Origin: Culex pipiens pallens | Taxonomy: Eukaryota > Arthropoda > Insecta > Diptera > Culicidae | Length of the DNA stretch: 64,000 nucleotides | NCBI RefSeq assembly: GCF_016801865.2 | Contig: NC_068937.1 | Span: forward strand, 66,507,665-66,571,664 | Reading direction: 5' to 3' | In this document: piece by piece, positions 1-10,606 of the stretch | Numbering within the stretch: position 1 is the stretch's first letter | Layout: every line of letters begins with the position of its first letter | Program-made: the position numbers and the translations under genes | The notes under the pieces: model-generated | Databases searched by the model: none | What the model saw: the letters and a program-made list of their open reading frames with translations, nothing else | Told to the model about the DNA's origin: nothing

Positions 1-59
1 GATGGAAAAATGTCATTAATTTCGATAAATTTTGATGAAAACCCCATTTTTATCGCAAA

Positions 60-240
60 AATTAAAAGGTGTCCAAATTACCCCCACATTTTTGTGTGGG
101 GGTAATATGAACACCCCTATGGGGTAATTTGGACATGCCTTGTGGGGTAATATGGACATGCCTTGTGGGGTAATATGGACATACCTTGTGGGGTAATATG
201 AACACTTTTTGTGGGGTAATTTGGACACATGTTGAGGAAT
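60..240. repeat. 23-bp minisatellite with GGGGTAAT core
   Basis: About six tandem units of roughly 23 bp, consensus TGGGGTAATATGGACATGCC plus TTG, run through this stretch, preceded by one unit in the opposite orientation near 68-90. Single or paired units in the opposite orientation recur at 886-930 and 1271-1302. The short ORF over the array is repeat-derived (recurring PHK/YYP pattern) and not a gene. The motif is also the sequence into which the element at 1303-2637 inserted. Confidence 0.75.
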
Positions 241-840
241 AAGTTTAACATTTGATTTTTTGAGCATGTTTTTTATCCTTCAACCTGGTTTTGTAATTAC
301 TTTATATTTTGAAGTATTGTTTTGCTCACAATATTTTATCAAAGGTTTAAATAATGATTTTGTGATAGAACTATAATTCAATAGGAAGATAACAAATAGT
401 TCAGTGTAGTATACATAATTTAATCATTAATACTGAAATGATTTAAACATTGATTCTGGATTAGGCACAAGTATAGTTTTTAGTGATCAAGGTATCTTTT
501 TTGTTTATATAAATCAATCTTTATAAAGAATTTATTAGCCTGGAAATATCATTTTTTTTTTAAATTTTACATTCTGTGGCCCTTCAAATTTAAACATTAT
601 TGTAAACCAGCAGAGAAATTAGAAATGTTAAAGAAATTAATTAAAAGCAATCAACATTAGAGTCTTGTTGAACGCCAAATGTACAGTAATCAGATTTTCA
701 TCAATTCGAATATTGGAATAAATTTATCTTAATTAAAAAATATGGGTTTTTTGAAAGTGCTCATTGCTCACATTCCTTTTTGATTGTTTTGACATATTAA
801 ATCCCTCTAAATTTAGCTAAATCTCTTTAAAAACTCATCC
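241..840. other. AT-rich spacer, nothing recognised
   Basis: No open frame with coding character, no tRNA or clear repeat structure. Very AT-rich intergenic or intronic mosquito DNA. Confidence 0.6.
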
Positions 841-1302
841 AACCATGAAAATTATTTTTTGTTGCCTGACAGGTAGACTTTCAGGTATGTCCAAATTACC
901 CCACAAGCCATGTCCAAATTACCCCCATAGCATATTCTATCATAAATTGCAATTTTTGATGATAAAAATTGATAAAATGCACAATTTTTATACGTACATA
1001 TCTCAGGCATCGTCCAAGCAACCCCCTTCAACAAAAATAGACTTCTTTTTTGCCATATAACCCCTGCAAAACCTTATTTCCCAACCCTCAAATATTAGAA
1101 CTTAAGGCAGTGCCAACCTGCCTTTGGAAACTTTTACATATTATACCAAAACTACTTAAACTATTTCAACTTTTTTGGTTTGTCCATACTTCTAGGCCAT
1201 TACTAGTACTAGCCTTATCACTTAAATTGCTGTTTTCACGTTATATCCAAAGAAAACGTGATTTTTAAAGGGGTGTCCAAATTACCCCCACTGTCCATAT
1301 TA

Positions 1303-2637
1303 GAGCAGTTCTCTAGGATTTCGGTCATTCGATTTTTTTTGTATTTTTTAATCCGACTGAAACTTTTTTGGTGCCTTCGGTATGCCCAAAGAAGCCATTT
1401 TGCATCATTAGTTTGTCCATATAATTTTCCATACAAAGTTGGCAGCTGTCCATACAAAAATGATGTATGAAAATTCAAAAATCGGTATCTTTTGAAGGAA
1501 TTTTTTGATCGATTTGGTGTCTTCGGCAAAGTTGTAGGTATGGATACGGACTACACTGAAAAAAATGATACACGGTAAAAAAATTTGGTGATTTTTTTAT
1601 TTAACTTTTTATCACTAAAACTTGATTTGCAAAAAAACACTATTTTTAATTTTTTTTATTTTTTGATATGTTTTAGAGGACATAAAATGCCAACTTTTCA
1701 GAAATTTCCAGGCTGTGCAAAAAATCATTGACCGAGTTATGAATTTTTTAATCAATACCGATTTTTTCAAAAAATCGAAATTTTGGTCGCAAAAATTTTT
1801 CAACTTCATTTTTCGATGTAAAATCAAATTTGCAATCAAAAAGTACTTTAGTGAAATTTTGATAAAGTGCACCGTTTACAAGTTATAGCCATTTTTAGGT
1901 GACTTTTTTGAAAATAGTCGCAGTTTTTCATTTTTTTAAATTAGTGCACATGTTTGCCCACTTTTGAAAAAAATATTTTTGAAAAGCTGAGAAAATTCTC
2001 TATATTTTGCTTCTTCAGACTTTGTTGATACGACCTTTAGTTGCTGAGATATTGCAATGCAAAGGTTTAGAAACAGGAAAATTGATGTTTTCTAAGTCTC
2101 ACCCAAACAGCCCACCATTTTTCAATGTCGATATCTCAGCAACTAATGGTCCGATTTTCAATGTTAATATATGAAACATTTGTGAAATTTTCCGATCTTT
2201 TTGAAAACAATATTTTCAAATTTTTTAAACCAAGACAAACATTTTAAAAGGGCGTAATATTGAATGTTTGATTGAAAATTAAAAATAGTGTTTTTTTGCA
2301 AATCAAGTTTTAGTGATAAAAAGTTAAATAAAAAAATCACCAATTTTTTTTTACCGTGTATCTTTTTTTTTTCAGTGTAGTCCGTATCCATACCTACAAC
2401 TTTGCCGAAGACACCAAATCGATCAAAAAATTCCTTCAAAAGATACCGATTTTTGAATTTTCATACATCATTTTTGTATGGACAGCTGCCAACTTTGTAT
2501 GGAAAATTATATGGACAAACTAATGATGCAAAATGGCTTCTTTGGGCATACCGAAGGCACCAAAAAAGTTTCAGACGGATTAAAAAATACAAAAATTAAA
2601 ATTGAAGAAAAAAGACCGATTTCGTAGAGAATTGCTC
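1303..2637. mobile_element. Nonautonomous DNA element with ~350-bp inverted arms, flanked by ATTA
   Basis: Bases 1303-1650 and 2275-2637 are near-perfect reverse complements; termini start GAGCAGTTCTCTA on the left and GAGCAATTCTCTA read inward from the right. Both sides are bordered by ATTA (1299-1302 and 2638-2641). Removing the element rejoins TGTCCATATTACCCC, which is the local minisatellite motif, so the pre-insertion site can be read here. Weaker symmetry continues inside (TTAGTTGCTGAGATAT near 2038 against its complement near 2128). No transposase frame. A third, partial copy lies at 17884-18420. Family not assigned; a 4-bp target duplication is the best reading. Confidence 0.8.
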
Positions 2638-2689
2638 ATTACCCCAAACTCCCCTAGTAAAGTAAATCTTTCCCTGTTCCTGAGGGGAA

Positions 2690-2976
2690 CACACCCGTGA
2701 AGAGTATCGGGGCCGGCATTTACAAAGCGGATTCAGTGACAGTTAATTATTTCAACTTAATGTTAACATGTTGAGGTTAATGTTAACATTCCATTGGTTG
2801 TCTTCCTAAGGTGTCTTGATAAGGTCCAGTTTGTGACGATACACTACCTTCCCTTTACTAAGCAATCGAATCCAGAAGGGAAAAGATCACCAGTTGTGAT
2901 GGTCCGAGCCGGGATTTGAACCCCGATCTACCGCTTACGAGGCGGAAGCGTTACCACTGGGCTACATGGCTCGGTC
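2690..2976 (-). mobile_element. tRNA-headed SINE, minus strand
   Basis: On the minus strand the sequence begins with a tRNA-like module (2902-2976): outer CCGAGCC pairs with GGCTCGG, an anticodon-like loop CTCGTAA sits on a CCGC/GCGG stem, and the B box reads GGTTCAAATCC. The D arm does not pair well, so this is a SINE head, not a functional tRNA gene. The body runs left to about 2690. The segment containing CCCTTTACTAAGCAATCGAA (about 2852-2871) recurs near 18980-19000, so at least two copies of the body exist in the window. Confidence 0.65.
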
Positions 2977-3316
2977 TATGGAGATTGCAGCAAATTTTGA
3001 TGAAACGTAAATGTTCAAAATGGCATAGATTATGATCCAATCTTTCAAGTGATCTTAGTTTCATGTTTAACATCGGTTAGCAAAAAAAGTACTCGATTAA
3101 CAAACACAAAAAAATAAGTTTTGTCAAAAAAATGTTCCAGTTATTAGATGAAAACTTCAGTTTTTGGTTTGGAAACAACCTTTACCTTTCCAACGATGTA
3201 TAATTGTCCTAATAAAATATTTAAAATGGCTGAGCTATGTTAAAATTAAACAATCAGCCTTTTTTACGAAAAACGCAAGTTTTTTCTCCATTTTTTGACT
3301 TCCAGCTTGCGTACAG
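2977..3316. other. AT-rich spacer
   Basis: No gene, tRNA-like module or clear inverted repeat recognised; generic AT-rich sequence between a SINE and the next element. Confidence 0.5.
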
Positions 3317-4385
3317 TCATCCCACATATTCGGAACGGTTTACAGATCAGCCAATGCTCCAAAAATCATAGCAAATCGATAATTTAACTTAATGATTCGT
3401 TTTTACCTTTATTTGAAAGCTTTTCTTGCGATCTTTCGAATGCTGTATCGAACAACTGCAAATTTTAACTTTTATATCAAGTTTTTGAAGAAAAACTTTG
3501 ACCCTTGAAATCCACAAATTCGGAACACTTTTTTCTTACGGATGTAAACAAACTTTGGTACTCTCCATGAGTACATATTTTTACAAAATAATGACTTCAC
3601 GCACTGAAACCAACGAAACTAAAGCATAGTTATGATTTACGAATGGTCTGATAACTTTTTTTGTGACAATATCAATTACATACAGGTGTTCCTCAATTGT
3701 GGGAGGCACAATAACATCTCACAATCATGCACCCAAAACTGGCAGCGCTAGTCTGAGAGAATGATGGTATCAAGTCGAGAGAATAGTGGTACCATTCACG
3801 GACGCAGAGAACACAGCTCGAGATGGGCGATAGAACTATTCTCTCGAGGTTCATTTGCAAAAAAAGTTCATCCGTCAAACAAAAAACCAAAAGTGTCGAC
3901 AACGAGAATCGAACCAGAGACCTTTGACAAACCAATCCAATGACTTAGCTGCCTCGGCCACCACAGCTTGGTGACCAAGGAGAAGTCAGGTGACCAGGAG
4001 AAGTTGATGTATGACACTTGTTGGAGATTTATTGATTCAACTAACGAATGAACTCATTTGTTATGATGGTGTGAGTTGGTACCATTATTCTATCGATTTT
4101 GGCACTGAGCCCTCAATAAATTTTGAGAGAACGATTATCTCGACTCTGAATTTTGGGTGTGGAACAGGCAATTTGGTGGCAGTGTTTTGCTGCTCTGGAT
4201 AAAATAGTCATGAAATGAGGTTTTTTGTTCAAAAAGTACTACTTTTACTAGTGAAATAGCAAGAGAATGTCCAAATGAAGGCCCTAAAAATAGTAGGGTC
4301 GACAGAAAAGTTGCGTTTACCATGTTATTGACAAATTATCACAAAAGTGTTCCGAATTTGTGGGTGTTCCGAATATGTGGGATGA
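3317..4385. mobile_element. ~1.07-kb element with 20-bp terminal inverted repeats
   Basis: TCATCCCACATATTCGGAAC at 3317-3336 is exactly complementary to 4366-4385. A subterminal motif (CACAAATTCGGAACACTTTT, from about 3512) recurs inverted at 4343-4365. No target duplication is obvious (flanks cag and ggt). The interior has no transposase frame and holds a tRNA-like module at about 3893-3985. This is a nonautonomous DNA element by structure; superfamily unknown. Confidence 0.65.
3893..3985 (-). repeat. tRNA-like SINE head inside the 3317-4385 element
   Basis: Read on the minus strand this has an A-box-like GTGGCCGAGGC and a B box GGTTCGATTC at tRNA-like spacing. The sequence is not a clean cloverleaf. 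It looks like a SINE head inserted into, or captured by, the surrounding inverted-repeat element. SINE 3' boundary not determined. Confidence 0.45.
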
Positions 4386-4390
4386 GGTCT

Positions 4391-5911
4391 CTTTTTAGTT
4401 TGACACCCATGTTACACGGAGTTCACACACACTACCAAACGTTATTTTTGATAGTGTTCGTGAGCGCCGTGTAAAAAGTGACAGTTCGTCACTTTATAGT
4501 TTGACTTTGACCAACCAACGGGGTACAAACTAAAAAAGTGTCAAACAAAAAAGTAACCAACCACCGGGGGCTGATTGTAATACAATATAAAAATTTAAGA
4601 GATTAAAAATTGTAGAATCTAAGTATTTCAAAATTATAAAATTTTAAATTTTGAGAATTTAAGAACTTTAGAACTCTAAACTTCTAAAATAGTAAAATTC
4701 AAAAATTCTATAAATCTTTAATTCTAGAATTCTGAAATTTAAAATCCTTAAATTCAAAAAAAAATTAAATCCTCCAAAACCATCGAGTTTTGAGTGCATT
4801 CTTAAAATTCTTGATATTCGAAAAAAAATCATAAATATCAAAGATTTAATTTCATTTTTCAATTATGCAGATAATTTAAATTTTTACGATTCTAACATTC
4901 GAACATTTGAAAATTGTTTGAAGTCTTTTAAGTTCTTAGCTTCCTCAAAGCATGGACTTTGGAGTCTTCAGAAACACATGCACCTTAAATTTAAAAAAAA
5001 AACTTTGGAGACAGTTGCAAAGTAACCGCCGACCTTACAAGTCGCATTCTCAACGCCAGTCCGCCGTTTGTGTGCGCGTCGCCACTTTTTTAAAATGTGC
5101 ACCGTAGACAAAAACAGTGTGGTTCTGGATTTTTGTCAACTCCAAAACCAACCAAGCCCAAAGCTTGTAAATCAATTTCTCGCAGACCTTCAAGTAAACC
5201 AAGAAAACTTGCGAGCATTGCAATTATGCAATAATAGAAGAAAAATAGCCGTGCTGCAGTTCGCCGACTCAGCAATAGGGACGTGGCGTTACATCGTGCT
5301 GCCATCTGGATTTTCTAAGTGCAAGAGTGGAAAAGTGCTGAGTCATTGTCTAAAAATAGACGGCGTCCTACCTCGCCCAGCAAAATGAAGTCGATAAAGT
5401 AGTCGACCTACCTCTGTTATTTTGTTATCAAATCAATCACTGTAAACAATGCTGCTGCTGCAGTGACGATTATAGGCAAAAAATACTAAAATTTTAAATT
5501 TCTTAAATTTAGATTTTTTTATAATTTTGAAATTTTGATTTTTTTAGAATTTAAGGATTTTAAATTTCAGAATTTTAGAATTAAAGATTTATAGAATTTT
5601 AGAATTTTACTTTTTCAGAATTTTAGAGTTCTAAAGTTCTCAAATTCTCAAAATTTAAAATTTTATAATTTTGAAATACTTATATTTTACAATTTCCAAT
5701 CTCTTAAATTTTTATATTGTATTAAAATAAGCCCCCGGTGGTTGGTTACTTTTTCGTTTGACACTTTTTAAGTTTGTACCCCGTTGGTTGGTCAAAGTCA
5801 AACTATAAAGTGACGAACTGTTACTTTTTACACGGTGCTCACGAACACTATCAAAAATAACGTTTGCTAGTGTGTGTGAACTCCGTGTAAAATGGGTGTC
5901 AAACTAAAAAG
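4391..5911. mobile_element. 1.5-kb foldback unit with ~400-bp inverted arms enclosing a gag-like fragment (copy A)
   Basis: 4391-4760 and about 5510-5911 are near-perfect inverted arms. The outer end reads CTTTTTAGTTTGACACCCA; then come shared blocks around ACACGGAGTTCACACACACTA and CCAACCACCGGGGGCT and a shared AT-rich block. Between the arms sits the leader and start of the gag-like ORF (5068 on), internally deleted. The inner AT-rich block recurs without the outer arm at 7088-7255, and the outer-end sequence recurs once at 13776-13800, so pieces of the arm mark unit junctions of the whole tandem family. The left end abuts the 3317-4385 element, so the true target duplication may be lost. 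Confidence 0.7.
5068..5388 (+). pseudogene. Gag-like ORF, copy A (truncated chimera)
   Basis: The first ~70 codons match the gag-like ORF of copies B, C and E (start MCARRHFFKMCTVDKNSVVL; the second Met, at 5095, may be the real start). The frame then departs: about 5275-5405 is a foreign ~135-bp segment also found at 20709-20840 (GGGACGTGGCGTTACATCGT). After it, short pieces of the gag-like gene resume (GACCTACCTCT; the stretch before the CTGCTG run). The RRM-like core is missing, so this copy cannot make the family protein. Confidence 0.65.
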
Positions 5912-6231
5912 TTACCCCTTCGTTTGACAACAGTTGGTGTCAAACCATCGGGTTTTGAGTGTATTCTTAAAATTCTTGATATTTGAAAAAAAAATCATAA
6001 ATATCAAAGATTTCATTTCATTTTTAAATTATTCAGATATTTTAAATTTATACGATTCCAACATTCGAACATTTTAAAATTGTTTGAAGTCTTTTAAGTT
6101 CTTAGCTTCCTCAAAGCATGGACTTTGGGGTCTTCAGAAACACATGCACCTTAAATTAAAAAAAAACTTTGGAGACAGTTGCAAAGTAACCGCCGACCTT
6201 ACAAGTCGCATTCTCAACGCCAGTCCGCAGT

Positions 6232-6633
6232 TTGTGTGCGCGTCGCCACTTTTTTAAAATGTGCACCGTAGACAAAAACAGTGTGGTTCTGGATTTTTGT
6301 CAACTCCAAAACCAACCAAGCCCAAAGCTTGTAAAACAATTTCTCGCAGACCTTCAAGTAAACAAAGCAAACTTGCGAGAATTGCAATTATGCAATAGAA
6401 GAAGAATAGCCGTGCTGCCGTTCGCCGGCTCAGCAATGGCCTCGTCCATCATCGACAAACTTCTGGTATATCAGGGTTGCAAAATCCCGATTTACCTGGA
6501 CAACAACGCTACGGAAGTTCGTGTGCTTGACCTACCTCTGGGCATAAGCAATGATGACGTAGTCAAAGTGATGAGTAAATACGGCGAAATTTTGACCATC
6601 ACCAACGACCGCTGGATTAACTTCTTCCCGTGA
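6232..6633 (+). pseudogene. Gag/ORF1-like protein, copy B, broken
   Basis: 133 codons of the family ORF. The N-terminal part is intact and enters the RRM-like region (LDNNATEVRVLDLPLGIS, then YGEILTITNDRWINFFP) but a stop falls directly after NFFP, where copies C and E continue with GIPNGVRTLRMLLK. The lost bases shift the frame: the following sequence reads on from 6630 in another frame (NGVRTLRMLLKQPTPK) until the (TG)n tract. So this is a frameshifted copy. Confidence 0.7.
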
Positions 6634-6790
6634 TCCCAAATGGAGTTCGGACCCTGCGGATGTTGCTGAAACAGCCAACGCCGAAATCAATCACTGTAAA
6701 CAATGCTGCTGCAGCAGTGACGATTATGGGCAAAAAATCGCTTTGCAAACTCAAAGCAAAGAACAAAAAATGTGTGGATTCGAGTAAAAT

Positions 6791-6850
<60 letters not shown>
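6791..6850. repeat. (TG)n microsatellite, ~29 units
   Basis: Uninterrupted TG dinucleotide run of about 60 bp. The corresponding tract in copy C (8321-8358) is shorter, about 19 units. In copy C it lies exactly at the edge of a retro-insertion, so it is probably the insertion's 3' tail, (CA)n on the minus strand. Confidence 0.9.
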
Positions 6851-6851
<1 letters not shown>

Positions 6852-7087
6852 TCCAATCCAATACCCGCTAACCGGCAGCGATATTATGGGAAAGTATAGT
6901 TTGTATCAGACTTTGTATATGCGAATATTGATACAACTTATCTCAGTCCCGGGTATTAGGTGGTGATGATAGCCCTCGCGCTGCTTCCAACGACCCATTT
7001 CAGAATGACAGAGCTCCTTGCGGTCCAATTCCGAGGTCGCTGGGCATTGTTCGGCCCCGCCTAAACATAAAAGCAAGCATCTGAAGG

Positions 7088-7255
7088 ATCTAAGAATCTA
7101 AGTATTTCAAAATTATAAAATTTTAAATTTAGAGAATTTAAGAACTTTAGAACTCTAAAATTCTGAAATAGTAAAATTCAAAAATTCTATAAATCTTTAA
7201 TTCTAGAATTCTGAAATTTAAAATCCTTAAATTCTAAAACAAATTAAATCCTCCA
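7088..7255. repeat. AT-rich arm block shared with the copy A foldback arms
   Basis: Matches the inner part of the left arm at 4607-4765 (ATCTAAGTATTTCAAAATTA onward) almost base for base, in the same orientation, without the outer arm. It joins copy B to copy C and shows that the arm sequence breaks and re-joins as a module. Confidence 0.65.
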
Positions 7256-7455
7256 AAACCATCGAGTTTTGAGTGCCTTCTTAAAATTCTTGATATTCGA
7301 AAGAAATCATAAATATCAAAGATTTCATTTCATTTTTCAATTATGCAGATATTTTAGATTTTTACGATTCTAACATTCGAACATTTTAAAATTGTTTGAA
7401 GTCTTTTAAGTTCTTCGCTTCCTCAAAGCATGGACTTTGGGGTCTTCAGAAACAC

Positions 7456-7670
7456 GAAACGAAACTATTGGCACTACGCCCCCCGGGGCATGGCCTTCCT
7501 CTAACGTGGGATTTCTGCTCCAGCGCCTCTGACGAGACAGGAGAAACCGGGACCGACGTTTTACTTCACCATCCGATAGAAGCTCAGTGGATAAGGCGGG
7601 AATCGAACCCGCGTCTCATAGCATCATCGGGATCGGCAGCCGAAGCCACTACCCCTGCGCCACGAGACCC
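7456..7670 (-). mobile_element. tRNA-headed SINE, minus strand
   Basis: On the minus strand a tRNA-like head starts at 7670 (GGTCTCGTGGCGCAGGGG, A box) with B box GGGTTCGATTCCCGC and a long variable-arm-like insert, followed by a body containing AAGTAAAACGTCGGTCCCGG, the same body block as in the SINE at 27463-27865. It interrupts the leader of copy C, which is continuous in copies B and E (CAGAAACACATGCACC). The flanking repeat is short: ACAC at 7452-7455 and 7671-7674. Confidence 0.75.
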
Positions 7671-7764
7671 ACACATGCACCTTAAATTTAAAAAAAAAAC
7701 TTTGGAGACAGTTGCAAAGTAACCGCCGACCTTACAAGTCGCATTCTCAACGCCAGTCCGCAGT

Positions 7765-8318
7765 TTGTGTGCGCGTCGCCACTTTTTTAAAATGTGCACC
7801 GTAGACAAAAACAGTGTGGTTCTGGATTTTTGTCAACTCCAAAACCAACCAAGCCCAAAGCTTGTAAAACAATTTCTCGCAGACCTTCAAGTAAACCAAG
7901 CAAACTTGCGAGCATTGCAATTATGCAATAGAAGAAGAATAGCCGTGCTGCAGTTCGCCGGCTCAGCAATGGCCTCGTCCATCATCGACAAACTTCTGGT
8001 ATATCAGGGTTGCAAAACCCCGATTTACCTGGACAACAACGCTACGGAAGTTCGTGTGCTTGACCTACCTCTAGGCATAAGCAATGATGACGTAGTCAAA
8101 GTGATGAGTAAATACGGCGAAATTTTGACCATCACCAACGACCGCTGGATTAACTTCTTCCCAGGGATCCCAAATGGAGTTCGGACCCTGCGGATGTTGC
8201 TGAAACAGCCAACGCCGAAATCAATCACTGTAAACAATGCTGCAGTGACGATTATGGGCAAAAAATCGCTTTGCAAACTCAAAGCAAAGAACAAAAAATG
8301 TGTGGATTCGAGTAAAAT

Positions 8319-8322
<4 letters not shown>
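7765..8322 (+). pseudogene. Gag/ORF1-like protein, copy C, 5' part split by a retro-insertion
   Basis: Intact reading from MCARRHFFKMCTVDKNS (alternative Met at 7792) through the RRM-like core (YLDNNATEVRVLDLPLGIS ... RWINFFPGIPNGVRTLRMLL) to DSSKMV, where a (TG)n tract begins and the frame reads VCVCVC, an artefact. The rest of this gene lies 5 kb away at 13333-13745, on the far side of the insertion that ends at 13332. The core resembles the RNA-binding region of ORF1 in I/LOA/Jockey-type LINEs, but the zinc-knuckle block that should follow is missing. See copy E for the uninterrupted version. Confidence 0.7.
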
Positions 8323-8359
<37 letters not shown>

Positions 8360-8639
8360 TCCAATCCAATACCCGCTAACCGGCAGCGATATTATGGGAA
8401 ATGTTGATACAACTTATCTCAGTCCCGGGTATTAGGTGGTGATGATAGCCCTCGCGCTGCTTCCAACGACCCATTTCAGAATGACAGAGCTCCTTGCGGT
8501 CCAATTCCGAGGTCGCTGGGCATTGTTCGGCCCCGCCTAAACATAGAAGCAAGCATCTGAAGGAAACTCGATCTATATTTAGACTTCCAATCTCCACAGG
8601 CAAATCAGGGATCAGCGCGTATTCAATATGAGAAGATAA

Positions 8640-9125
8640 CATGTTTCAACACTTGAAATAGTCTGAACACCACTGCATTCCCAACATACCCATTCACACT
8701 TAATTTCCATTTTTATTACCATGCCCGGACCTCGCACAACAAGACCAGGTTTTGTCTTTCAAAACACAAACCCTGCCTGGCTGTAGAGCCCACACACAGT
8801 TAGAACCACTTGGCGCAAGCATAATTGCTGATGCTTGCGTATAGCCTTTTTCGAACCATATTTCGGTTCATCGACAATTGGCCGGGACGCTGACTCCTGC
8901 TGAGCCAGCGCAAGGGTTCAACCCAGTACAAACCAACTCCAGAAGTCTATACTGTAGCACGTAAGTGTCACTCAAATTACATGTGATGCAACAAATTTGA
9001 CTAGTATAAATACCCGAGCTCAAATAAACAAAAATGAGTCTTTTCGGCTGGAACATCAAGGCGACTTGTCTACTTTATTTCGAGCTCCGAGCTGGTTACT
9101 GCTCCTCGCAGTCTACCACACCTTG
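8640..9125 (+). promoter_or_regulatory. LTR-like or promoter-like segment with TATA and AATAAA
   Basis: TATAAATACC lies at about 9005-9014, followed by a poly(A)-signal-like CAAATAAAC at about 9022, then a GC-richer tail ending TCTACCACA near 9120. This spacing resembles a solo LTR with TG near 8642 and CA near 9120. I could not find a matching target duplication, and no second copy exists in the window, so the LTR call is tentative. A short palindrome around 8813-8840 (GCAAGCAT / ATGCTTGC) lies inside. Confidence 0.3.
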
Positions 9126-9211
9126 GATAGCTCTTAATGCAAAGAAAGTCCCTGCAGGTTTCCCCGCGGTTCTTACCCCTCGCACTGTCGAACGTTTGAG
9201 ATATTATACAC

Positions 9212-9655
9212 TGTTCGAGCCTGAACCTTTCAGCTCGAAGAAAATTTTGCTTTGTTTTGACAGCACTGCGGTTGCTTCGATCTCAGTCGCAGCAAATTTG
9301 GCAACCCAGCCTACGCCGTTGCCAACAACGAAGAAAACGCGCGCAACGACGTGCGCGTGGCTAGCAACAGCACATCGGTGTTGACGCCCGAAGAGGAGGA
9401 GAGAGCGCACGAAACGTGCGCGAAACCAGCAAGTTCATCGCAAGCAGCCGAACCGGTCGGACGTCAAGTCGAGCGCGTCGCGATCGTCGGAGGAGACACT
9501 AGTTTTATTCACTTAATTTAGTTATAGTTATTAAATAGAAAGTAGTGAGAGAAATTCTAATGTTTTCTGTTGCCTGCGATACTTCCGATCCTCCCAAAAC
9601 TGGTTCCCCAAGTCCGCCGAAAGTTTGTGTGAAAAAATACAGTCCGCTCCGAACA
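9212..9655 (+). repeat. 5' LTR of the BEL element
   Basis: Starts TGTTCGAGCC and ends CTCCGAACA; matches 12653-13096. It is followed directly by the presumed primer-binding site TGGTCCAAACGAGCCGG. The LTR contains a GC-rich middle (AACGCGCGCAACGACGTGCG) and an AT-rich stretch near 9510-9540. Confidence 0.92.
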
Positions 9656-10606
9656 TGGTCCAAACGAGCCGGATGTGGTGAACCGGGAGTGTGGAGACAG
9701 TGCAAGGCGGAGGGTCGTTTCTGTCGCGGCAAGTGGGCACAAGGCCCACTGAGTGAAAAAAGACGCCGCGAAGAAAAGTGTGAAGAAGACGCCATCTTGG
9801 CTGAAAAAATGTGCTCGTGAAGACAAAAACGTCATTTTGGAAAAGTGACCAGCGCAAAAGTGCGACGCCATTTTGGAAACGTCCAAAATGCGTCCGAAAA
9901 AAGAGTGAAAAGTGCTAAGCGACGCCATCTTGGATGCGTCCAGAGCCTTCTGAAGCCGGAAAAAGGTTCCGGAAAGAAGGTTCAAGTGTAGTGAAGTTCC
10001 GGCCAAGAGGACACAAAGTTCCCCCAAGTACCGCGATTACAGACTTGGCAGTTTTCCGTGCTTGGTTCGGACACTGGGTCCGATCGTTGGTGTTCCTCTT
10101 GTGCCGGAAACTGCCCTAAGGCGCCTGCAACAACTCCCGGGCGCGACGCTGAGTAAGGACGCGTCGACTCCAGAGATGAAGAAGCGGAGGTTACAGGCAG
10201 AGTCGGAAGAAGCTTTCGGGAAGTGGTCCTGGAAGTGAACTCCAAAGAAGAGGAGCGAAAACCTTCTGCGATCTTGGTCCGGAAGTGAAGACGCTCGAAG
10301 TGAGAAGGCTTTCGCGAAACTGGTTCCGGTAGAAAACGCGAAGAAGTGGTTCCGGAAAAGGTGCGCAGAACGTTTTGGAAAGTGGTTCCGGAAGTTCGGC
10401 GCAGAGTGCAAGTAAGCGGGTAGAAGAACCCCAAAGTGAAGGCGAACGGTTCCAGCAGCCGTTCCGAGCTCAGTGCCCTGCCACTGTAGCATCGGTGTTC
10501 AAAGTGCTTCGCCCGAGGAAGCCATCAAAGAAGCTGAGGAACTCGGAGAAGGCGGCCACACCGAATAAGACACCGGAGTAAGATCGGCAAGAAGTCCGGT
10601 CACTAA
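9656..10606 (+). other. BEL 5' untranslated leader
   Basis: About 950 bp between the primer-binding site and the Gag ORF. Purine-rich, with many repeats of the type GACGCCATTTTGGAA and TTCCGGAA. Overlapping ORFs on the minus strand are phenylalanine/serine-rich by-products of this composition. No conserved domain seen. Long leaders are not unusual for BEL elements, but this one is long relative to the single-gene interior and may carry packaging or translation signals. Confidence 0.6.

Larger units (their letters stand above)
5912..7087 (+). repeat. Tandem family unit, copy B
   Basis: The unit begins after the arm with GTTACCCCTTCGTTTGACA, passes the conserved leader (CATCGGGTTTTGAGTG near 5950; CTTTGGAGACAGTTGCAAAG near 6170), carries the gag-like ORF from 6232, and ends in a (TG)n tract followed by GTCCAATCCAATACCCGCTA and a ~230-bp segment shared with copy C. 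Because B and C share the same insertion junction after the codons for DSSKM, B and C derive from one duplicated ancestor and not from two independent insertions. At about 7088 the unit is cut by the AT-rich arm block. Confidence 0.65.

Noticed and set aside
2902..2976. Functional tRNA genes at this and other tRNA-like sites
   Set aside because: D arms do not pair well, the modules are followed by shared SINE bodies, and several have target duplications. They are SINE heads.
6630..6966. ORFs reading VCVCVC or HTHTHT over the (TG)n tract
   Set aside because: Translation of a dinucleotide repeat in several frames; no gene.
8642..9120. Solo LTR with defined ends
   Set aside because: TATA and AATAAA fit, but I found no target duplication and no second copy; kept only as a low-confidence regulatory segment.
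9505..10492. Minus-strand Phe/Ser-rich ORFs over the BEL leader
   Set aside because: By-product of purine-rich leader sequence; no domain, no start context, no conservation evidence.
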